Counted from the first letter of the stretch, positions 21,671 to 30,100 are shown. The stretch is 33,131 nt of DNA from Clostridiales bacterium UBA1701 (GCA_002320035.1 DCJL01000034.1:36642-69772), one strand, 5' to 3'. Notes: generated by a model from the letters alone, not told the origin. Made by a program: numbers and translations.

Positions 21671-23494
21671 TCAGCTCGTTATCTCGCAGTTCACCAGCGT
21701 CTCCCGCAGGGTTTTGATCTGCTCCTCGCTGAGCTTGTTGCCGCTGATATCCAGTGCCTTCAGGCTTGTCATGCTCATAAGGGGCTGGATGGAGCTGATG
21801 GAATTGTTGCTCAGCTTGAGCGTCTCCAGCTTCTGAAGGGAGGCGATGGGCGTGATGTCCTCCAGGGCGTTGCCGGAGAGATCCAGATAGCTTATGGTAT
21901 TGCGGCTGTCGCTGATGCGGAGGATATAAATATTGCTTATGCTGTTGTTGGCCAGCTTCACCGTCTCAAGGTATGAGAGATTTCCCATGCCGGAGATGTC
22001 CGAAATGCCCATGCCCGTCAGGTCCAGCTCTGTCGCGTCCTCCCGGACGCTGACTCCGGCCACATCCACGGAATAGATCAGCCTGTCATGGCTCACGAGG
22101 CAGCTTCCCAAGGCTTTTTTCAGCCCGTCCATGGCCTCGCCGCTGATATCCGGGTTCCCCTCCAGCTCCAGCTCTGTCAGAGAGCTGAGATATTCCAGGT
22201 ATTGCAGGGCCGCGTCGGTGACGCCGGTGTTGTTCAGGCCCAGGGTCTGGAGATTGCGGAGCTTTTTCAGGCCGGAAAAATCCGTCAGCGGATTATCGGA
22301 AAGATACAGCTCCGTAAGCCCCGTCATCATGCCCAGGGTGGAGGTTCCGCTTATCTCGTTTCCGGAGGCGTCGACATATCGCAGGGTGCCGATGCCGATA
22401 AGGGGTTTCATGTCGACAAGATGGTTTTCGGAGATATCCAGCCATTCAAGGCCGGGGATCTTCAGCAGGGGGGAGATATCGCTGATGTCGTTCCCGCTGA
22501 GATTCAGGTGCACCAGGTTCTGGCAGAGGGCCAGCGAGCTTACGTCCCGAATCCCCATGCCGCTGAGATCAAGCTCCTGCACATCGGATTTGAAGGTCAC
22601 GCCGCCGATGCTGATCTCCACCGCATTCTCGGCGGAGGCGTCGCTGTGGATGGCGCAGCCGGGCAGGGCCTTGGAAAGCTTTTCCAGTTTTTCGGCGCTG
22701 ATGTTAATGCCGGTGATGCTCAGGGTCGTAAGATTTTCCAGCTTCAGCAGGGGGCTCAGGTCCTTCAGGGGATTGGAATCCAGGTACAGCGAGCGCAGCC
22801 CCGTGAGCTTTCCCAGCGCAGAAATATCGCTTATTTTGTTCCCGCTGAGATTCAGCGTGGCAAGGCCCCGGAGCTCCGCGAGGGCCGAAATGTCCTCGAG
22901 CCCGTTGTCCGCCAGAGAGAGATTGTCCAGCGAGCGGAACTGGCAGATAAGCTGCAGCTCCTCCTCGGAGATCGCCAGCCCGTCCAGCACCAGGCCCGTG
23001 GCGTCTGGCGGAAAGGCCTTGCCGCCTATGAATATCTTCTCCGCGGCCAGAAGCCGGCTCCGCCGCTGCTCGACGGCGGCGATGCGCTTTGCCACCGTCT
23101 CGTCGCTCAGATCCAGTTTCCGGAGCACTTCCAGCGCCTTCTCGTAATTTTCCTGCGCCTCGTAGCAATCCGCCATGAGCAGCCGGCATTCCCGGGTGTC
23201 GTCGATGGCGGCGGCCTTGCGCAGGGAGCTCAGGGCGCTGTCATAGTCCCCGGCGGCATAGCTCTCCGCCGCCGCGTTCATATGGTTCTTGTATTCCCGG
23301 GCGTCCGAGCTGCCGATCATGCTCAACGCCAGCAGTATGATAAGCAGCGCCGCCAGGGCCGTGCCCACCGCGAAGAGGACGTGCCTGCGGGGCTTTGCCT
23401 CCCTGGGGATGGGCCCGGTCGTCTCCGGGCGCTTTTTTCGGATCCTGCCCGCGCCGCGCCTGGCGTGGGAGCCGGGGGTTCTGTCTCTTTTCAT
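21671..23494 (-). CDS. Membrane-anchored TPR/leucine-rich-repeat protein
   Basis: The product has 607 residues. A basic N-terminus (1-38) is followed by one membrane helix (about 39-62), a TPR-like helical region (about 65-150: AAAESYAAGDYDSALSSLRKA and CYEAQENYEKALEVLRKL), then three leucine-rich blocks. Each block opens with an IxGxxF-xxATxLxLxGMGIxDxSxL signature and closes with a LxxxLxxCxI cap, suggesting triplication. The LRR units follow LxxLxLxxNxIxDISxL (22 residues, SDS22/internalin-like). The C-terminus would lie outside the cell as a binding surface. It overlaps the preceding membrane-protein gene by ATGA. Confidence 0.85.
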   Translation of the reverse strand: MKRDRTPGSHARRGAGRIRKKRPETTGPIPREAKPRRHVLFAVGTALAALLIILLALSMIGSSDAREYKNHMNAAAESYAAGDYDSALSSLRKAAAIDDTRECRLLMADCYEAQENYEKALEVLRKLDLSDETVAKRIAAVEQRRSRLLAAEKIFIGGKAFPPDATGLVLDGLAISEEELQLICQFRSLDNLSLADNGLEDISALAELRGLATLNLSGNKISDISALGKLTGLRSLYLDSNPLKDLSPLLKLENLTTLSITGINISAEKLEKLSKALPGCAIHSDASAENAVEISIGGVTFKSDVQELDLSGMGIRDVSSLALCQNLVHLNLSGNDISDISPLLKIPGLEWLDISENHLVDMKPLIGIGTLRYVDASGNEISGTSTLGMMTGLTELYLSDNPLTDFSGLKKLRNLQTLGLNNTGVTDAALQYLEYLSSLTELELEGNPDISGEAMDGLKKALGSCLVSHDRLIYSVDVAGVSVREDATELDLTGMGISDISGMGNLSYLETVKLANNSISNIYILRISDSRNTISYLDLSGNALEDITPIASLQKLETLKLSNNSISSIQPLMSMTSLKALDISGNKLSEEQIKTLRETLVNCEITS

Positions 23495-24216
23495 TTTGCC
23501 TCTCCTGGGGCGGCGGGCCTGGCTTTCTCCGGCTCCGCGGCCGGGGCTTCCGCCTGGGTTTTATCCTGCGCCGGGGCGCCTGCGGCCGGTTCCGGCGCGG
23601 GAGGGATCACTTTGGGGTCTTTTATTTTGGGCAGCTCGCCTGGCTTTTCTGCCCTGTGCTTTTTCATGGCAAAGCTCAAAAACAGCAGGGAGAGCATGAT
23701 GCACAGCACCGAGAGTTCCTGCATCCCCGCCGCCAGGCTCACGGGCCTTGCCGTGTCCCGCAGGGCGGCCATGTCCTCTACCAGCACATGGTAGAGAAAG
23801 GGCAGGCCGAAAAGAGGCGCCAGCAGCCACTTTGTGCGGATAAAGCCGAAAACCGTCCCCGTGTACAGGACCGCCACCAGCAGATACAGCAGCAGGCACA
23901 GCAGGGTGTGGATCCAGTTGTCGAAGGTAAATGCTTTTATTATAAAGAAAGCCACGCCAAGAAGCGCCGGCAGCGCCGTGCTCCACAGGGCCTTTTTGCC
24001 CAGCAGCAGAACGAAGAGAATAAACAGAATGTTGCAGCAAAGGGGCAGGGCGATTTGGGACACGGCAAAAAAGCTGTCCTCCCAGAGCCCCCAGCAGCCG
24101 ATCAGCCGAAAGGCTGCCGACAGCGCCATGAATATGACCGAAGCCTGAACCCAGAAACTCTGTTTCTCCACATAAAATTTTACCCGTTCCTGCTTTGCCG
24201 CTGTCTGTACGCGCAT
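23491..24216 (-). CDS. Multi-span membrane protein of unknown function
   Basis: The product has 241 residues with about six hydrophobic spans (about 22-42, 48-72, 78-96, 100-123, 130-147, 162-182), then a cytoplasmic, Pro- and Ala-rich, charged tail (185-241). No family is recognised. No good ribosome site precedes the ATG, so translation may depend on the aminopeptidase gene 39 bases upstream; a later start is possible. Its stop overlaps the start of the LRR gene by four bases, so the two proteins are probably made in equal amounts and could form a complex. Confidence 0.7.
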   Translation of the reverse strand: MRVQTAAKQERVKFYVEKQSFWVQASVIFMALSAAFRLIGCWGLWEDSFFAVSQIALPLCCNILFILFVLLLGKKALWSTALPALLGVAFFIIKAFTFDNWIHTLLCLLLYLLVAVLYTGTVFGFIRTKWLLAPLFGLPFLYHVLVEDMAALRDTARPVSLAAGMQELSVLCIMLSLLFLSFAMKKHRAEKPGELPKIKDPKVIPPAPEPAAGAPAQDKTQAEAPAAEPEKARPAAPGEAK

Positions 24217-24255
24217 TGATATCCCGGCTTTCTTTTTAAGCTTTTCGATTCCCGC

Positions 24256-25491
24256 TCAGTCCCGGGCCCAGCGGCCCTGCTCAAATATGGCGACTTCTCC
24301 GCCGCCTTCGGTCACGCCCCGGATGCTCAGGTCCGGCGCGCCGATCATAAAGTCCTCATGGATCATGGAGTCGTTCACCCCCAGCGCCCGGGCCTCCTCG
24401 GGGCTGTACTTCCAGCAGTCTGCAAGGCAGCTGGAATAGCCTGCGCCCAGCGCCAGATGGCAGGAGGCGTTCTCATCAAAGAGCGTATTGTAAAACAGCA
24501 CGCCGCTCTCCCGGATGGGGCTCTCCCAGGGCACCAGGGCGCACTCGCCCAGCATCCCGGCCCCCTCGTCCATAGAAATCATCTGCTTCAGCGCTTCCTC
24601 GTTTTTCTCCGCCCTGGCCTCCACGACCCGTCCCTTTTCAAAGCGCAGGGAGAAGTTCTCTATGAGTACCCCCTGGTATGAAAGAGGCATGGTGGCGTAA
24701 ACAATGCCCTCGGCCTCGCCCCGCATGGGGGTGGTAAAAACCTCCTCTGAGGGGATGTTGGCGTTGAACATCACGCCCTTGCCCGGCAGCGCCTCTTCTC
24801 CGCCGCAGAAGAGCATCTGCGGCATGAGGCCTACCTGAAAATCCGTCCCCGTGCTCTCACTTTTGTATATCAGTTTTTTGAGCCTGAGCTCGTTGAGCCA
24901 CCGGCAGCGGCGGCTGAGATTTCTGTTGTGCTCCTCCCAGGCGGCCAGCGGGTCCGGCCCGTCTGCCCGGGAGCAGCGGAGGATAAGCTCCCAGAGCTTT
25001 TCCTCCGCCTCATGGCCGGAAAGCGCGGGAAAGACCTTCTTCGCCCATTTTTTCCCCGGCACCGCCGCCACGCACCACTGGTATTTGTTCTCCATGGCGT
25101 CCCGGTAGGGGCGGGTAATTTTATACCGCGCCTGCTGGGCGGCGGCCCATTTTTCCTGGTCCGTGCCGTCCAGGCCGTCCGGGTCGTCCGAGTCCAGATA
25201 GATCATGGCGGGCAGCGTCTCCGCGTTGTGCCGCAGACGCTCCTCCTGCCATTTTTCAACCCCGCCCAGAGTCTCCGGGCTCTGGTACTGGATATCAAGC
25301 CTCGTCAGAGGCAGAAAGCGCCAGTCCGCTGTGACCTTTCCAGCCCCCGCCAGATAGCACTCCTCCGCCAGCAGCTCCACAAAGTCCGTCTGCTCCGGTT
25401 CCGTCCGGATGATGACCTCCTGCCCCTTGACAACGTTTATTCCGGAGCGGGCGATAAGCCGCGCGTAATTTCTAAGCAATTTGCCGTCCAT
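24256..25491 (-). CDS. M29-family metallo-aminopeptidase (AmpS-like)
   Basis: The product has 411 residues from the ATG at 25491; GGAGG lies 5 bases upstream and an earlier ATG would overlap that site. The metal ligands of the family are in place: Glu of NIPSEEVFTTP, Glu of GAGMLGECALV, His of LFDENASCHLALG with a following Tyr, and the His-Asp pair of IHEDFMIG. It is a cytoplasmic exopeptidase that removes N-terminal residues using divalent metal ions, in general peptide turnover. It sits 42 bases after the phosphatase gene in a four-gene transcript. Confidence 0.92.
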   Translation of the reverse strand: MDGKLLRNYARLIARSGINVVKGQEVIIRTEPEQTDFVELLAEECYLAGAGKVTADWRFLPLTRLDIQYQSPETLGGVEKWQEERLRHNAETLPAMIYLDSDDPDGLDGTDQEKWAAAQQARYKITRPYRDAMENKYQWCVAAVPGKKWAKKVFPALSGHEAEEKLWELILRCSRADGPDPLAAWEEHNRNLSRRCRWLNELRLKKLIYKSESTGTDFQVGLMPQMLFCGGEEALPGKGVMFNANIPSEEVFTTPMRGEAEGIVYATMPLSYQGVLIENFSLRFEKGRVVEARAEKNEEALKQMISMDEGAGMLGECALVPWESPIRESGVLFYNTLFDENASCHLALGAGYSSCLADCWKYSPEEARALGVNDSMIHEDFMIGAPDLSIRGVTEGGGEVAIFEQGRWARD

Positions 25492-25533
25492 AGACGCCTC
25501 CAAATCTTTTTTTCTGATCCCATATTCATCGAA

Positions 25534-26232
25534 TTATACCACAGCCCCGCCGTCAGCGCAAGAGTGCTCCGGCTCCGGGGCCGCCTCCCGCAGCAGCCGC
25601 TCCAGCGCCGCCGCCGTATCGGCAATTTTCTCCGCGCCCGCCTCCAGAAGCTGCTCTCTGCTGCGGAAGCCCCAGCTTACGCTGATGCAGTCCATGCCCG
25701 CGTTTTTGGCCGTCTGGATGTCCACCTCGGAATCGCCCACATAGACGCAGGCGCTCAGGGGCAGGCACAGGCTCTCCGCCGCCGCCAGCACCGCGTCCGG
25801 GTTCGGCTTGCGGCGGACCCGGGCGCTCTCCCCCACCGCCGCCGATAAAAGCCCCGGGAAAAAGGCCGCCGCCAGCTCCCGCACCGCCGGATCCGGCTTG
25901 TTGGAAATGATCGCCAGCTTTACGCCCTCCCGCCTCAGCGCGGCCAGCAGGGCCGGAATGCCCTCATAGGGCCGGGTTCTCTCGCGGCAGTGGGCGTCGT
26001 AATAGGGCTTGTAGAAAGCCAGGACCCGTTCCTCCAGCGCCTTCGGGCAGCCCTCCGGCACGCAGTGCCCGATCAGCCAGGCCGCCCCGTTGCCCAGACT
26101 CGCCCGCACCTGCTCCACGCTCACCTGCGGCAGACCAAAGCGCTCCAGAGAATGATTCACCGCCGAAGCCAGATCCTCCAGCGTATCCAGCACCGTCCCG
26201 TCCATATCCAGCAAAACAGCCTTGTATCTCAT
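25534..26232 (-). CDS. HAD-family phosphatase, phosphoglycolate phosphatase-like
   Basis: The product has 232 residues. HAD motif I is VLLDMDGTVLDT (nucleophile Asp), motif II KLAIISNKPD (Ser/Thr region and Lys), motif III PNPDAVLAA with Lys upstream (RRKPNPD), and motif IV CVYVGDSEVDIQTA (metal-binding Asp pair). The alpha-helical cap between motifs I and II (SLERFGLPQVSVEQVR) is of the C1 type typical of Gph, which removes phosphate from 2-phosphoglycolate after DNA repair; broad sugar-phosphate activity is also possible. AAGGA lies 4 bases before the ATG. It heads the four-gene operon from its own promoter. Confidence 0.9.
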   Translation of the reverse strand: MRYKAVLLDMDGTVLDTLEDLASAVNHSLERFGLPQVSVEQVRASLGNGAAWLIGHCVPEGCPKALEERVLAFYKPYYDAHCRERTRPYEGIPALLAALRREGVKLAIISNKPDPAVRELAAAFFPGLLSAAVGESARVRRKPNPDAVLAAAESLCLPLSACVYVGDSEVDIQTAKNAGMDCISVSWGFRSREQLLEAGAEKIADTAAALERLLREAAPEPEHSCADGGAVV

Positions 26233-26279
26233 CGTTTCCTTAAACCTCCGCTTTTTTCTTGATTTTTCCCTGCTTCCAT

Positions 26280-26308
26280 AGTATATATCATATGGTCAAG
26301 CCCCGCAA
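26280..26308 (-). promoter_or_regulatory. Promoter of the phosphatase-aminopeptidase-LRR operon
   Basis: On the minus strand TTGCGG, 17 bases, then TATACT. It is back to back with the plus-strand promoter at 26314-26342. Confidence 0.55.
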
Positions 26309-26313
26309 ACGGC

Positions 26314-26342
26314 TTGCCATGGGGCAAGAAATGTGGTATAAA
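26314..26342 (+). promoter_or_regulatory. Promoter of the orphan binding lipoprotein gene
   Basis: TTGCCA, 17 bases, then TATAAA with an extended TGG before it. The leader of about 100 bases contains a small CCCCC/GGGGG hairpin (26405-26421). Confidence 0.6.
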
Positions 26343-26443
26343 TGGAGAGTCAATGCTGGTTTTAATGATAAATACGCGCTAAAGTGGTGAATTTGTTCTG
26401 TTTTCCCCCGTTATTGGGGGGAGGTTTTGGATTGGAGAATGAA

Positions 26444-27547
26444 ATGAAACTGCGAAAAACTGCGGCGGCGGTACTGCTTCTGTGCCTGTGCCTGCCGCTG
26501 ATGGCCTGCGCCGCCGAAAAGAACAGCCGGGACGCCGTCTCCCTCTGGTATGTGGAGGGGGAGGCCGCCGCTCCCGCTCTCGCGGCCCTTATCGGGGAAT
26601 ACAACGCCGGTCTTGACGGAGAACTGCTGCCGCTGAGCCTGCGGGCCTTTCCGGACGAGGAGAGCCTCGCCGCCGCCTTTGACACCGCCCGGCCCGACCT
26701 GCTGCTCTGCGCCCATCCGCGTGCCATGGCGCTCTATGACCGGGGCCTGACCCGGGACACGGCCCCTGCCCTGGCCGGAAATCCCCCGGCCTTTGCCGCC
26801 TGGCTCACAGAGCGATTTTCAGCCGTGGGGCGGAGCTTTTTCCCCATCGGGACGGAGGTTCAGCTGCTTTACGCCCGCTCGGGCAGCCTTGGCCGGGAAG
26901 CACCGGAGGACTTGGAGGCCCTTTTGAGCCGGGCCGGGGCCTACGGGCTGGAAAACCGGGCCCCCTTTCTCACAGCCGACTCTTTTGCCGCCCTGTTTTA
27001 TCAGAGCCTGCTGTCTCAGGGCAGCGAGTTCCACGGCCTTGAAAGCCTTGACATCCGGGACGAAAATTATAAACGCAGCTATAACCTCATCGCCGCCGCC
27101 GCCTATAATGAAGGGCTTGAGGCGCTGAATTACCCGGGAGCGGCGCTGGTGCAGGGCGGTTATCTGCCCTGCGCGCTTACCCCCTCCTCCGCTTTGGCCG
27201 GGGCGGAGACAAAGGGCTTTGAAATTCTGCCCCTCCCGGTTTCCGGCCGGCGCCTTGGGGAGACGCTCGGCCTTGCCGTCACCGCGCCCGAGGGCCGGGG
27301 CCTTCGCTCCGCCGCCGCCTTTCTCGGCTGGCTTATGGAGAGCGGGCGGGCTTCAAAGCTGGCCTATGACAGCGGCCTCGTCCCCGCCGCCGGGGAGCGG
27401 GCGGAGGGCGATACGCCTCTCGCCGTCGTTCTGGCGGCGCTCTGGGATGCCGGGGCGCTGCATCTGCCTGACCCGGATTGTGATTATTATGTAAACCGGG
27501 TGGCCTTTGAGGCCTCCTTCCGGGCCGCCCTCAAGCGGTTTTATTGA
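26444..27547 (+). CDS. Orphan solute-binding lipoprotein
   Basis: The product has 367 residues from the ATG at 26444 (GGAG 6 bases upstream; the in-frame ATG at 26384 lacks one). The signal segment ends in lipobox LMAC (Cys near residue 22), so it is lipid-anchored outside the cell. The mature part has the layout of family 1 ABC binding proteins: a first lobe with SLWYVEGEAAAP and a RPDLLLCAHPRAMALYD edge, a hinge, and GYLPCALTPSSALAG plus FEILPLPVSGRRLGETLGLAV later. No transport partner is encoded nearby. It ends before a terminator, so it is probably a single-gene unit; its substrate is unknown. Confidence 0.8.
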   Translation: MKLRKTAAAVLLLCLCLPLMACAAEKNSRDAVSLWYVEGEAAAPALAALIGEYNAGLDGELLPLSLRAFPDEESLAAAFDTARPDLLLCAHPRAMALYDRGLTRDTAPALAGNPPAFAAWLTERFSAVGRSFFPIGTEVQLLYARSGSLGREAPEDLEALLSRAGAYGLENRAPFLTADSFAALFYQSLLSQGSEFHGLESLDIRDENYKRSYNLIAAAAYNEGLEALNYPGAALVQGGYLPCALTPSSALAGAETKGFEILPLPVSGRRLGETLGLAVTAPEGRGLRSAAAFLGWLMESGRASKLAYDSGLVPAAGERAEGDTPLAVVLAALWDAGALHLPDPDCDYYVNRVAFEASFRAALKRFY

Positions 27548-27557
27548 GTGCCCCTGT

Positions 27558-27578
27558 GGGGGAGACGTCCCCCTTTTT
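27558..27578 (+). terminator. Terminator of the orphan lipoprotein gene
   Basis: A 6-base GC stem (27558-27563 with 27568-27573), loop GACG, then five T. Confidence 0.7.
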
Positions 27579-27593
27579 CTTGCGGCGGCGTGC

Positions 27594-27603
27594 ATCATAT
27601 GAT
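27594..27603. promoter_or_regulatory. Palindrome ATCATATGAT upstream of the RpiR regulator gene
   Basis: A perfect 10-base palindrome 45 bases before the start codon, next to a TATAAA at 27606-27611. It is positioned to act as an autoregulatory operator, but no supporting copies were found in the operon it may control. Confidence 0.25.
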
Positions 27604-27647
27604 CGTATAAAAAATCGCTTCCGTTTTGCTGAAATGAGAGGTCCCAT

Positions 27648-28514
27648 ATGAAAGAATCCCTGTTTTATATCCAGCGCATAAACGCCCTGTACAATACCGG
27701 TGCTTTTTCCAAGTCTGACCGGCTTCTGGCGGACTATTTTCTGGCAAACCCCTGCTGCGTGAACAAGGAAACTGCCAGTTCCCTGTCCCTGCTGACCGGC
27801 GTGAGCCCCGCCACCATCGTGCGCTTCTGCCGCAAGCTGGGTTTTGACGGCCTGGCAGATATGAAAAAGAGCATTGCTTACAGCAATTATATAGAGAGCA
27901 CCGCCAGCGACATGGACCTGGCCAAGGGGGATGACGCGGAAACGGTCAAAAACAAGGTCATTCAGTACACCAAGATGATCGTCGACCAGCTCCAGGTTTC
28001 TCTGGATGCCTCCCTTCTCCAGAAAGCGGCGGACATGATCGGCAGCGCAGCCCATGTTGTGATCGTGGGTGAGGGCGGCTCCGGCACCATCTGCCGGGCA
28101 GCCTATGATATTTTTCTCAAGCTTGCCATCCCCTGCCGCTTTGTGGAGGACATCATGTTTCAGATGATGGAGATCAGCATGATGGGCGAGAACGATGTGC
28201 TGCTCTTCATAATCAATTCCGGCCGCACCTATAATGTGCTCCAGAACGCGGAGTACGCCCGGGACCGGGGCCTCGCCACCATCGGCATCGTGGGCTCCCC
28301 CAATTCTCCCCTGTCCCGCTTTCTGGATGTGGAGCTGCAGACCAGCATGTTCTCCAGCAGCTATTTCAGCGACATTTCCGCCGCCCGCCTCTGCGAGCTG
28401 ACCACCGTCTCTATTCTCCACTCCATTCTCGCCCTGACCCGGAACGAGGAACAAATGGAAAAGGGGGACGAGATCGCCATGTCTATCGAACGCAAGCGAA
28501 TCTCTTTGAAATAA
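27648..28514 (+). CDS. RpiR/MurR-family transcriptional regulator
   Basis: The product has 288 residues. The N-terminal helix-turn-helix (about 1-77) has KETASSLSLLTGVSPATIVR followed by FCRKLGFDGLADMKKSI, the RpiR hallmark. The C-terminal SIS domain (about 115-265: VVIVGEGGSGTICRAAYD, LLFIINSGRTYNV, GIVGSPNSPLS) binds a phosphosugar. Such proteins switch sugar breakdown operons. It lies directly upstream of the transporter operon on the same strand, and a 15-base dyad stands before that operon's promoter, so it is the likely local regulator. The gene's own promoter is not clear. GAGAGGT precedes the ATG. Confidence 0.93.
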   Translation: MKESLFYIQRINALYNTGAFSKSDRLLADYFLANPCCVNKETASSLSLLTGVSPATIVRFCRKLGFDGLADMKKSIAYSNYIESTASDMDLAKGDDAETVKNKVIQYTKMIVDQLQVSLDASLLQKAADMIGSAAHVVIVGEGGSGTICRAAYDIFLKLAIPCRFVEDIMFQMMEISMMGENDVLLFIINSGRTYNVLQNAEYARDRGLATIGIVGSPNSPLSRFLDVELQTSMFSSSYFSDISAARLCELTTVSILHSILALTRNEEQMEKGDEIAMSIERKRISLK

Positions 28515-28539
28515 GCGCCCCTTTTATTTCATATCTTTC

Positions 28540-28572
28540 AAGCGAAGCCCCCGATGGGGGCTTCGCTTTTTT
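28540..28572 (+). terminator. Terminator of the RpiR regulator gene
   Basis: A 13-base stem (28540-28552 with 28556-28568) with loop GAT and six T. Confidence 0.85.
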
Positions 28573-28707
28573 GACAAACAAGAAACCGGTTTTGGGGTAA
28601 ATAGACTTTTCCCATTTTTTGCAATTTTAGGCTTCTATTTTCTCGTTAAATTACTATCATCTACAAAAACCTGGTACCCTTTTTGTGCTGTTTCGCTAAA
28701 TTTCATT

Positions 28708-28722
28708 TTGCAACCGTTTTTA
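28708..28722 (+). promoter_or_regulatory. Catabolite-response element (cre)-like site
   Basis: TTGCAACCGTTTTTA fits the cre pattern WTGNAANCGNWNNCW with one mismatch. It lies just upstream of the promoter at 28746, so CcpA could control the operon in response to preferred sugars. Matching is by eye and one such site could occur by chance. Confidence 0.4.
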
Positions 28723-28737
28723 TGAAACATTTTTTCA
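28723..28737 (+). promoter_or_regulatory. Candidate operator, TGAAA-N5-TTTCA dyad
   Basis: Perfect 5-base arms around CATTT, abutting the cre-like site and 9 bases before the -35 box. The size and symmetry suit a dimeric helix-turn-helix regulator such as the neighbouring RpiR protein; the link is inference. Confidence 0.4.
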
Positions 28738-28745
28738 ATTTTTTA

Positions 28746-28774
28746 TTGACTTTGCGATTTTCTTATGCTACTTT
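28746..28774 (+). promoter_or_regulatory. Promoter of the TRAP transporter operon
   Basis: TTGACT, 17 bases, then TACTTT; an overlapping alternative is TTGCGA (28752) with TATACC (28775). The transcript would have a leader of about 220 bases. Confidence 0.6.
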
Positions 28775-28954
28775 TATACCAGTTTTACAGAGCTCCCGCC
28801 TCACCGGCGCGGCGTTTCACGGGGAAGTGCGTCTTTTCGGCAAAATTTTGTCATAGAGCGCAAAATATCTTTAGCGGATTTCTACAAAAGAGCTGTGGCC
28901 AAACTCTTTTTTGATAATCCCGGGACCGGAGAACTCAAGCGGTGGGAAATTCAA

Positions 28955-28984
28955 AAAATGAAACAAAATGAAACAAAAGAAAAC
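28955..28984 (+). repeat. Tandem decamer repeat before dctP
   Basis: AAAATGAAAC occurs twice in a row, followed by a third unit with two changes. It precedes the ribosome site by a few bases. The TGAAA core matches the half-site of the dyad at 28723, so it could bind the same regulator. Confidence 0.5.
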
Positions 28985-29001
28985 GAAAGAGGAGAAACGA
29001 A

Positions 29002-30039
29002 ATGAAGCAGTCCATTATTCTTGTTCTCGCGGCCGCCCTTTGCCTGAGCCTGTTTGCCGGCTGCGGCAGCGCCCCTGCCCAGTCGCCCTCTGGCGAGGCC
29101 GGGGACAGCGGCTATGACAGCATTACCCTCACCATGGCCGTCAACGGCACCGACACCCAGATTGACACCAGGGTTGCCAACTACTTCAAAGAGCTGGTTG
29201 AAGAGGAGACGCAGGGCAGCGTCGTCATCGAAGTCTATCCCAACGACCAGCTTGCCGGCGGCAACGCCACCAAGGGCATTGAAATGATCGCCGACGGCTC
29301 CACTGACCTTGCCGCCTACGCTACCAGCGTCCTCAGCGTGCTGGACGAGCGCCTGTCCATCGGCACTATCCCCTGGATGTTCAACAACTACACCGAGGCC
29401 CGGGAGACCATCGACGCCGGCGGCCTTGCCTATTATGACAGCGTGCTTCAGGAGCAGGGCATTACAGCCATCGGCTCCTTCCACAACGGTTTCCGGCAGC
29501 TTACCAACAGCAAGCACGCCGTCACCGCTCCCGAGGATCTGAAGGGCCTCAAGATCCGCGTCCCCGGCAGCGAGGTATACATGAACTTCTTCAAGGCCTT
29601 CGGCGCCGACCCCGTTGCCATGAACTGGAGCGAGGTTTTCACCGCTCTGCAGCAGGGCACCATTGACGGCCAGGAGAACGGCGTCAGCATCACCTCCACC
29701 TCCGGCGTTGTTGAAGTACAGAAATATATGACCATCTGGAACTACACTTACGAAAATGACCTCTTCCTTGCTAACTCCACCCTCTGGAACTCTCTCAGCG
29801 AGAGCACCCGCGCCATGCTCACCGAGAAAGCCGTCGAAGCCTGCAACTGGGGCCGCGACCAGGTTGAGGCCGAACAGGACACGCTGATAGCCGAGTTTGA
29901 GGAACAGGGTATGGAAGTCACCATTCTCACTCCCGAGCAGCTTGCCCCCTTCCAGGAAGTGGTTTCCGGGCTGCGCCGGAACTTCTTTGAGAAGTACGGT
30001 GCCGAGGCCTGCGCCGCATTCGGCGTTGAGCTGGACTGA
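29002..30039 (+). CDS. dctP: TRAP transporter substrate-binding lipoprotein, DctP family
   Basis: The product has 345 residues with lipobox FAGC (Cys 21), so it is lipid-anchored outside the cell. The DctP fold is clear: EVYPNDQLAGGN near the start of lobe 1, then the central GLKIRVPGSEVYMNFF segment with the substrate-gripping Arg, GADPVAMNWSEVFTALQQGTIDGQENG, and the C-terminal helical hinge. Family members bind carboxylates such as sialic acid, uronates and C4 acids by that Arg; the substrate here is not shown. GAGGAG lies 7 bases before the ATG. It is followed by a stable hairpin that probably keeps its level above that of the membrane subunits. Confidence 0.95.
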   Translation: MKQSIILVLAAALCLSLFAGCGSAPAQSPSGEAGDSGYDSITLTMAVNGTDTQIDTRVANYFKELVEEETQGSVVIEVYPNDQLAGGNATKGIEMIADGSTDLAAYATSVLSVLDERLSIGTIPWMFNNYTEARETIDAGGLAYYDSVLQEQGITAIGSFHNGFRQLTNSKHAVTAPEDLKGLKIRVPGSEVYMNFFKAFGADPVAMNWSEVFTALQQGTIDGQENGVSITSTSGVVEVQKYMTIWNYTYENDLFLANSTLWNSLSESTRAMLTEKAVEACNWGRDQVEAEQDTLIAEFEEQGMEVTILTPEQLAPFQEVVSGLRRNFFEKYGAEACAAFGVELD

Positions 30040-30062
30040 ATAGCAAAATAAAACTCATGCTT

Positions 30063-30100
30063 ACGGCTGAGGGCAGGTTCGCCCTGCTCCCGGCCGTTTT
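30063..30100 (+). terminator. Intercistronic hairpin between dctP and dctQ
   Basis: A 14-base stem with one mismatch and two G-T pairs (30063-30076 with 30084-30097), then four T. It is likely a partial terminator or 3' stabiliser that favours expression of the binding protein over the membrane subunits. Confidence 0.55.

Larger units (their letters stand above)
28515..29001. other. 487-base regulatory region before the transporter operon
   Basis: Contains, left to right, the regulator's terminator, an AT-rich stretch with a catabolite-response-like site, a TGAAA-N5-TTTCA dyad, a promoter at 28746-28774, a 220-base leader with a GC-rich segment and a weak AAAAGAG/CTCTTTT hairpin (28886-28910), and a tandem decamer just before the start codon. 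No small gene seen. Confidence 0.6.

Noticed and set aside
22088..23794. A 568-codon plus-strand open frame opposite the LRR and membrane-protein genes
   Set aside because: Its frame mirrors the repeat structure of the LRR gene, has no family features, and lacks start signals.
28886..28910. AAAAGAG/CTCTTTT hairpin with T tail in the dctP leader as a riboswitch or attenuator
   Set aside because: The stem is weak and AT-rich with an 11-base loop, and no alternative pairing is evident; kept only as a note.
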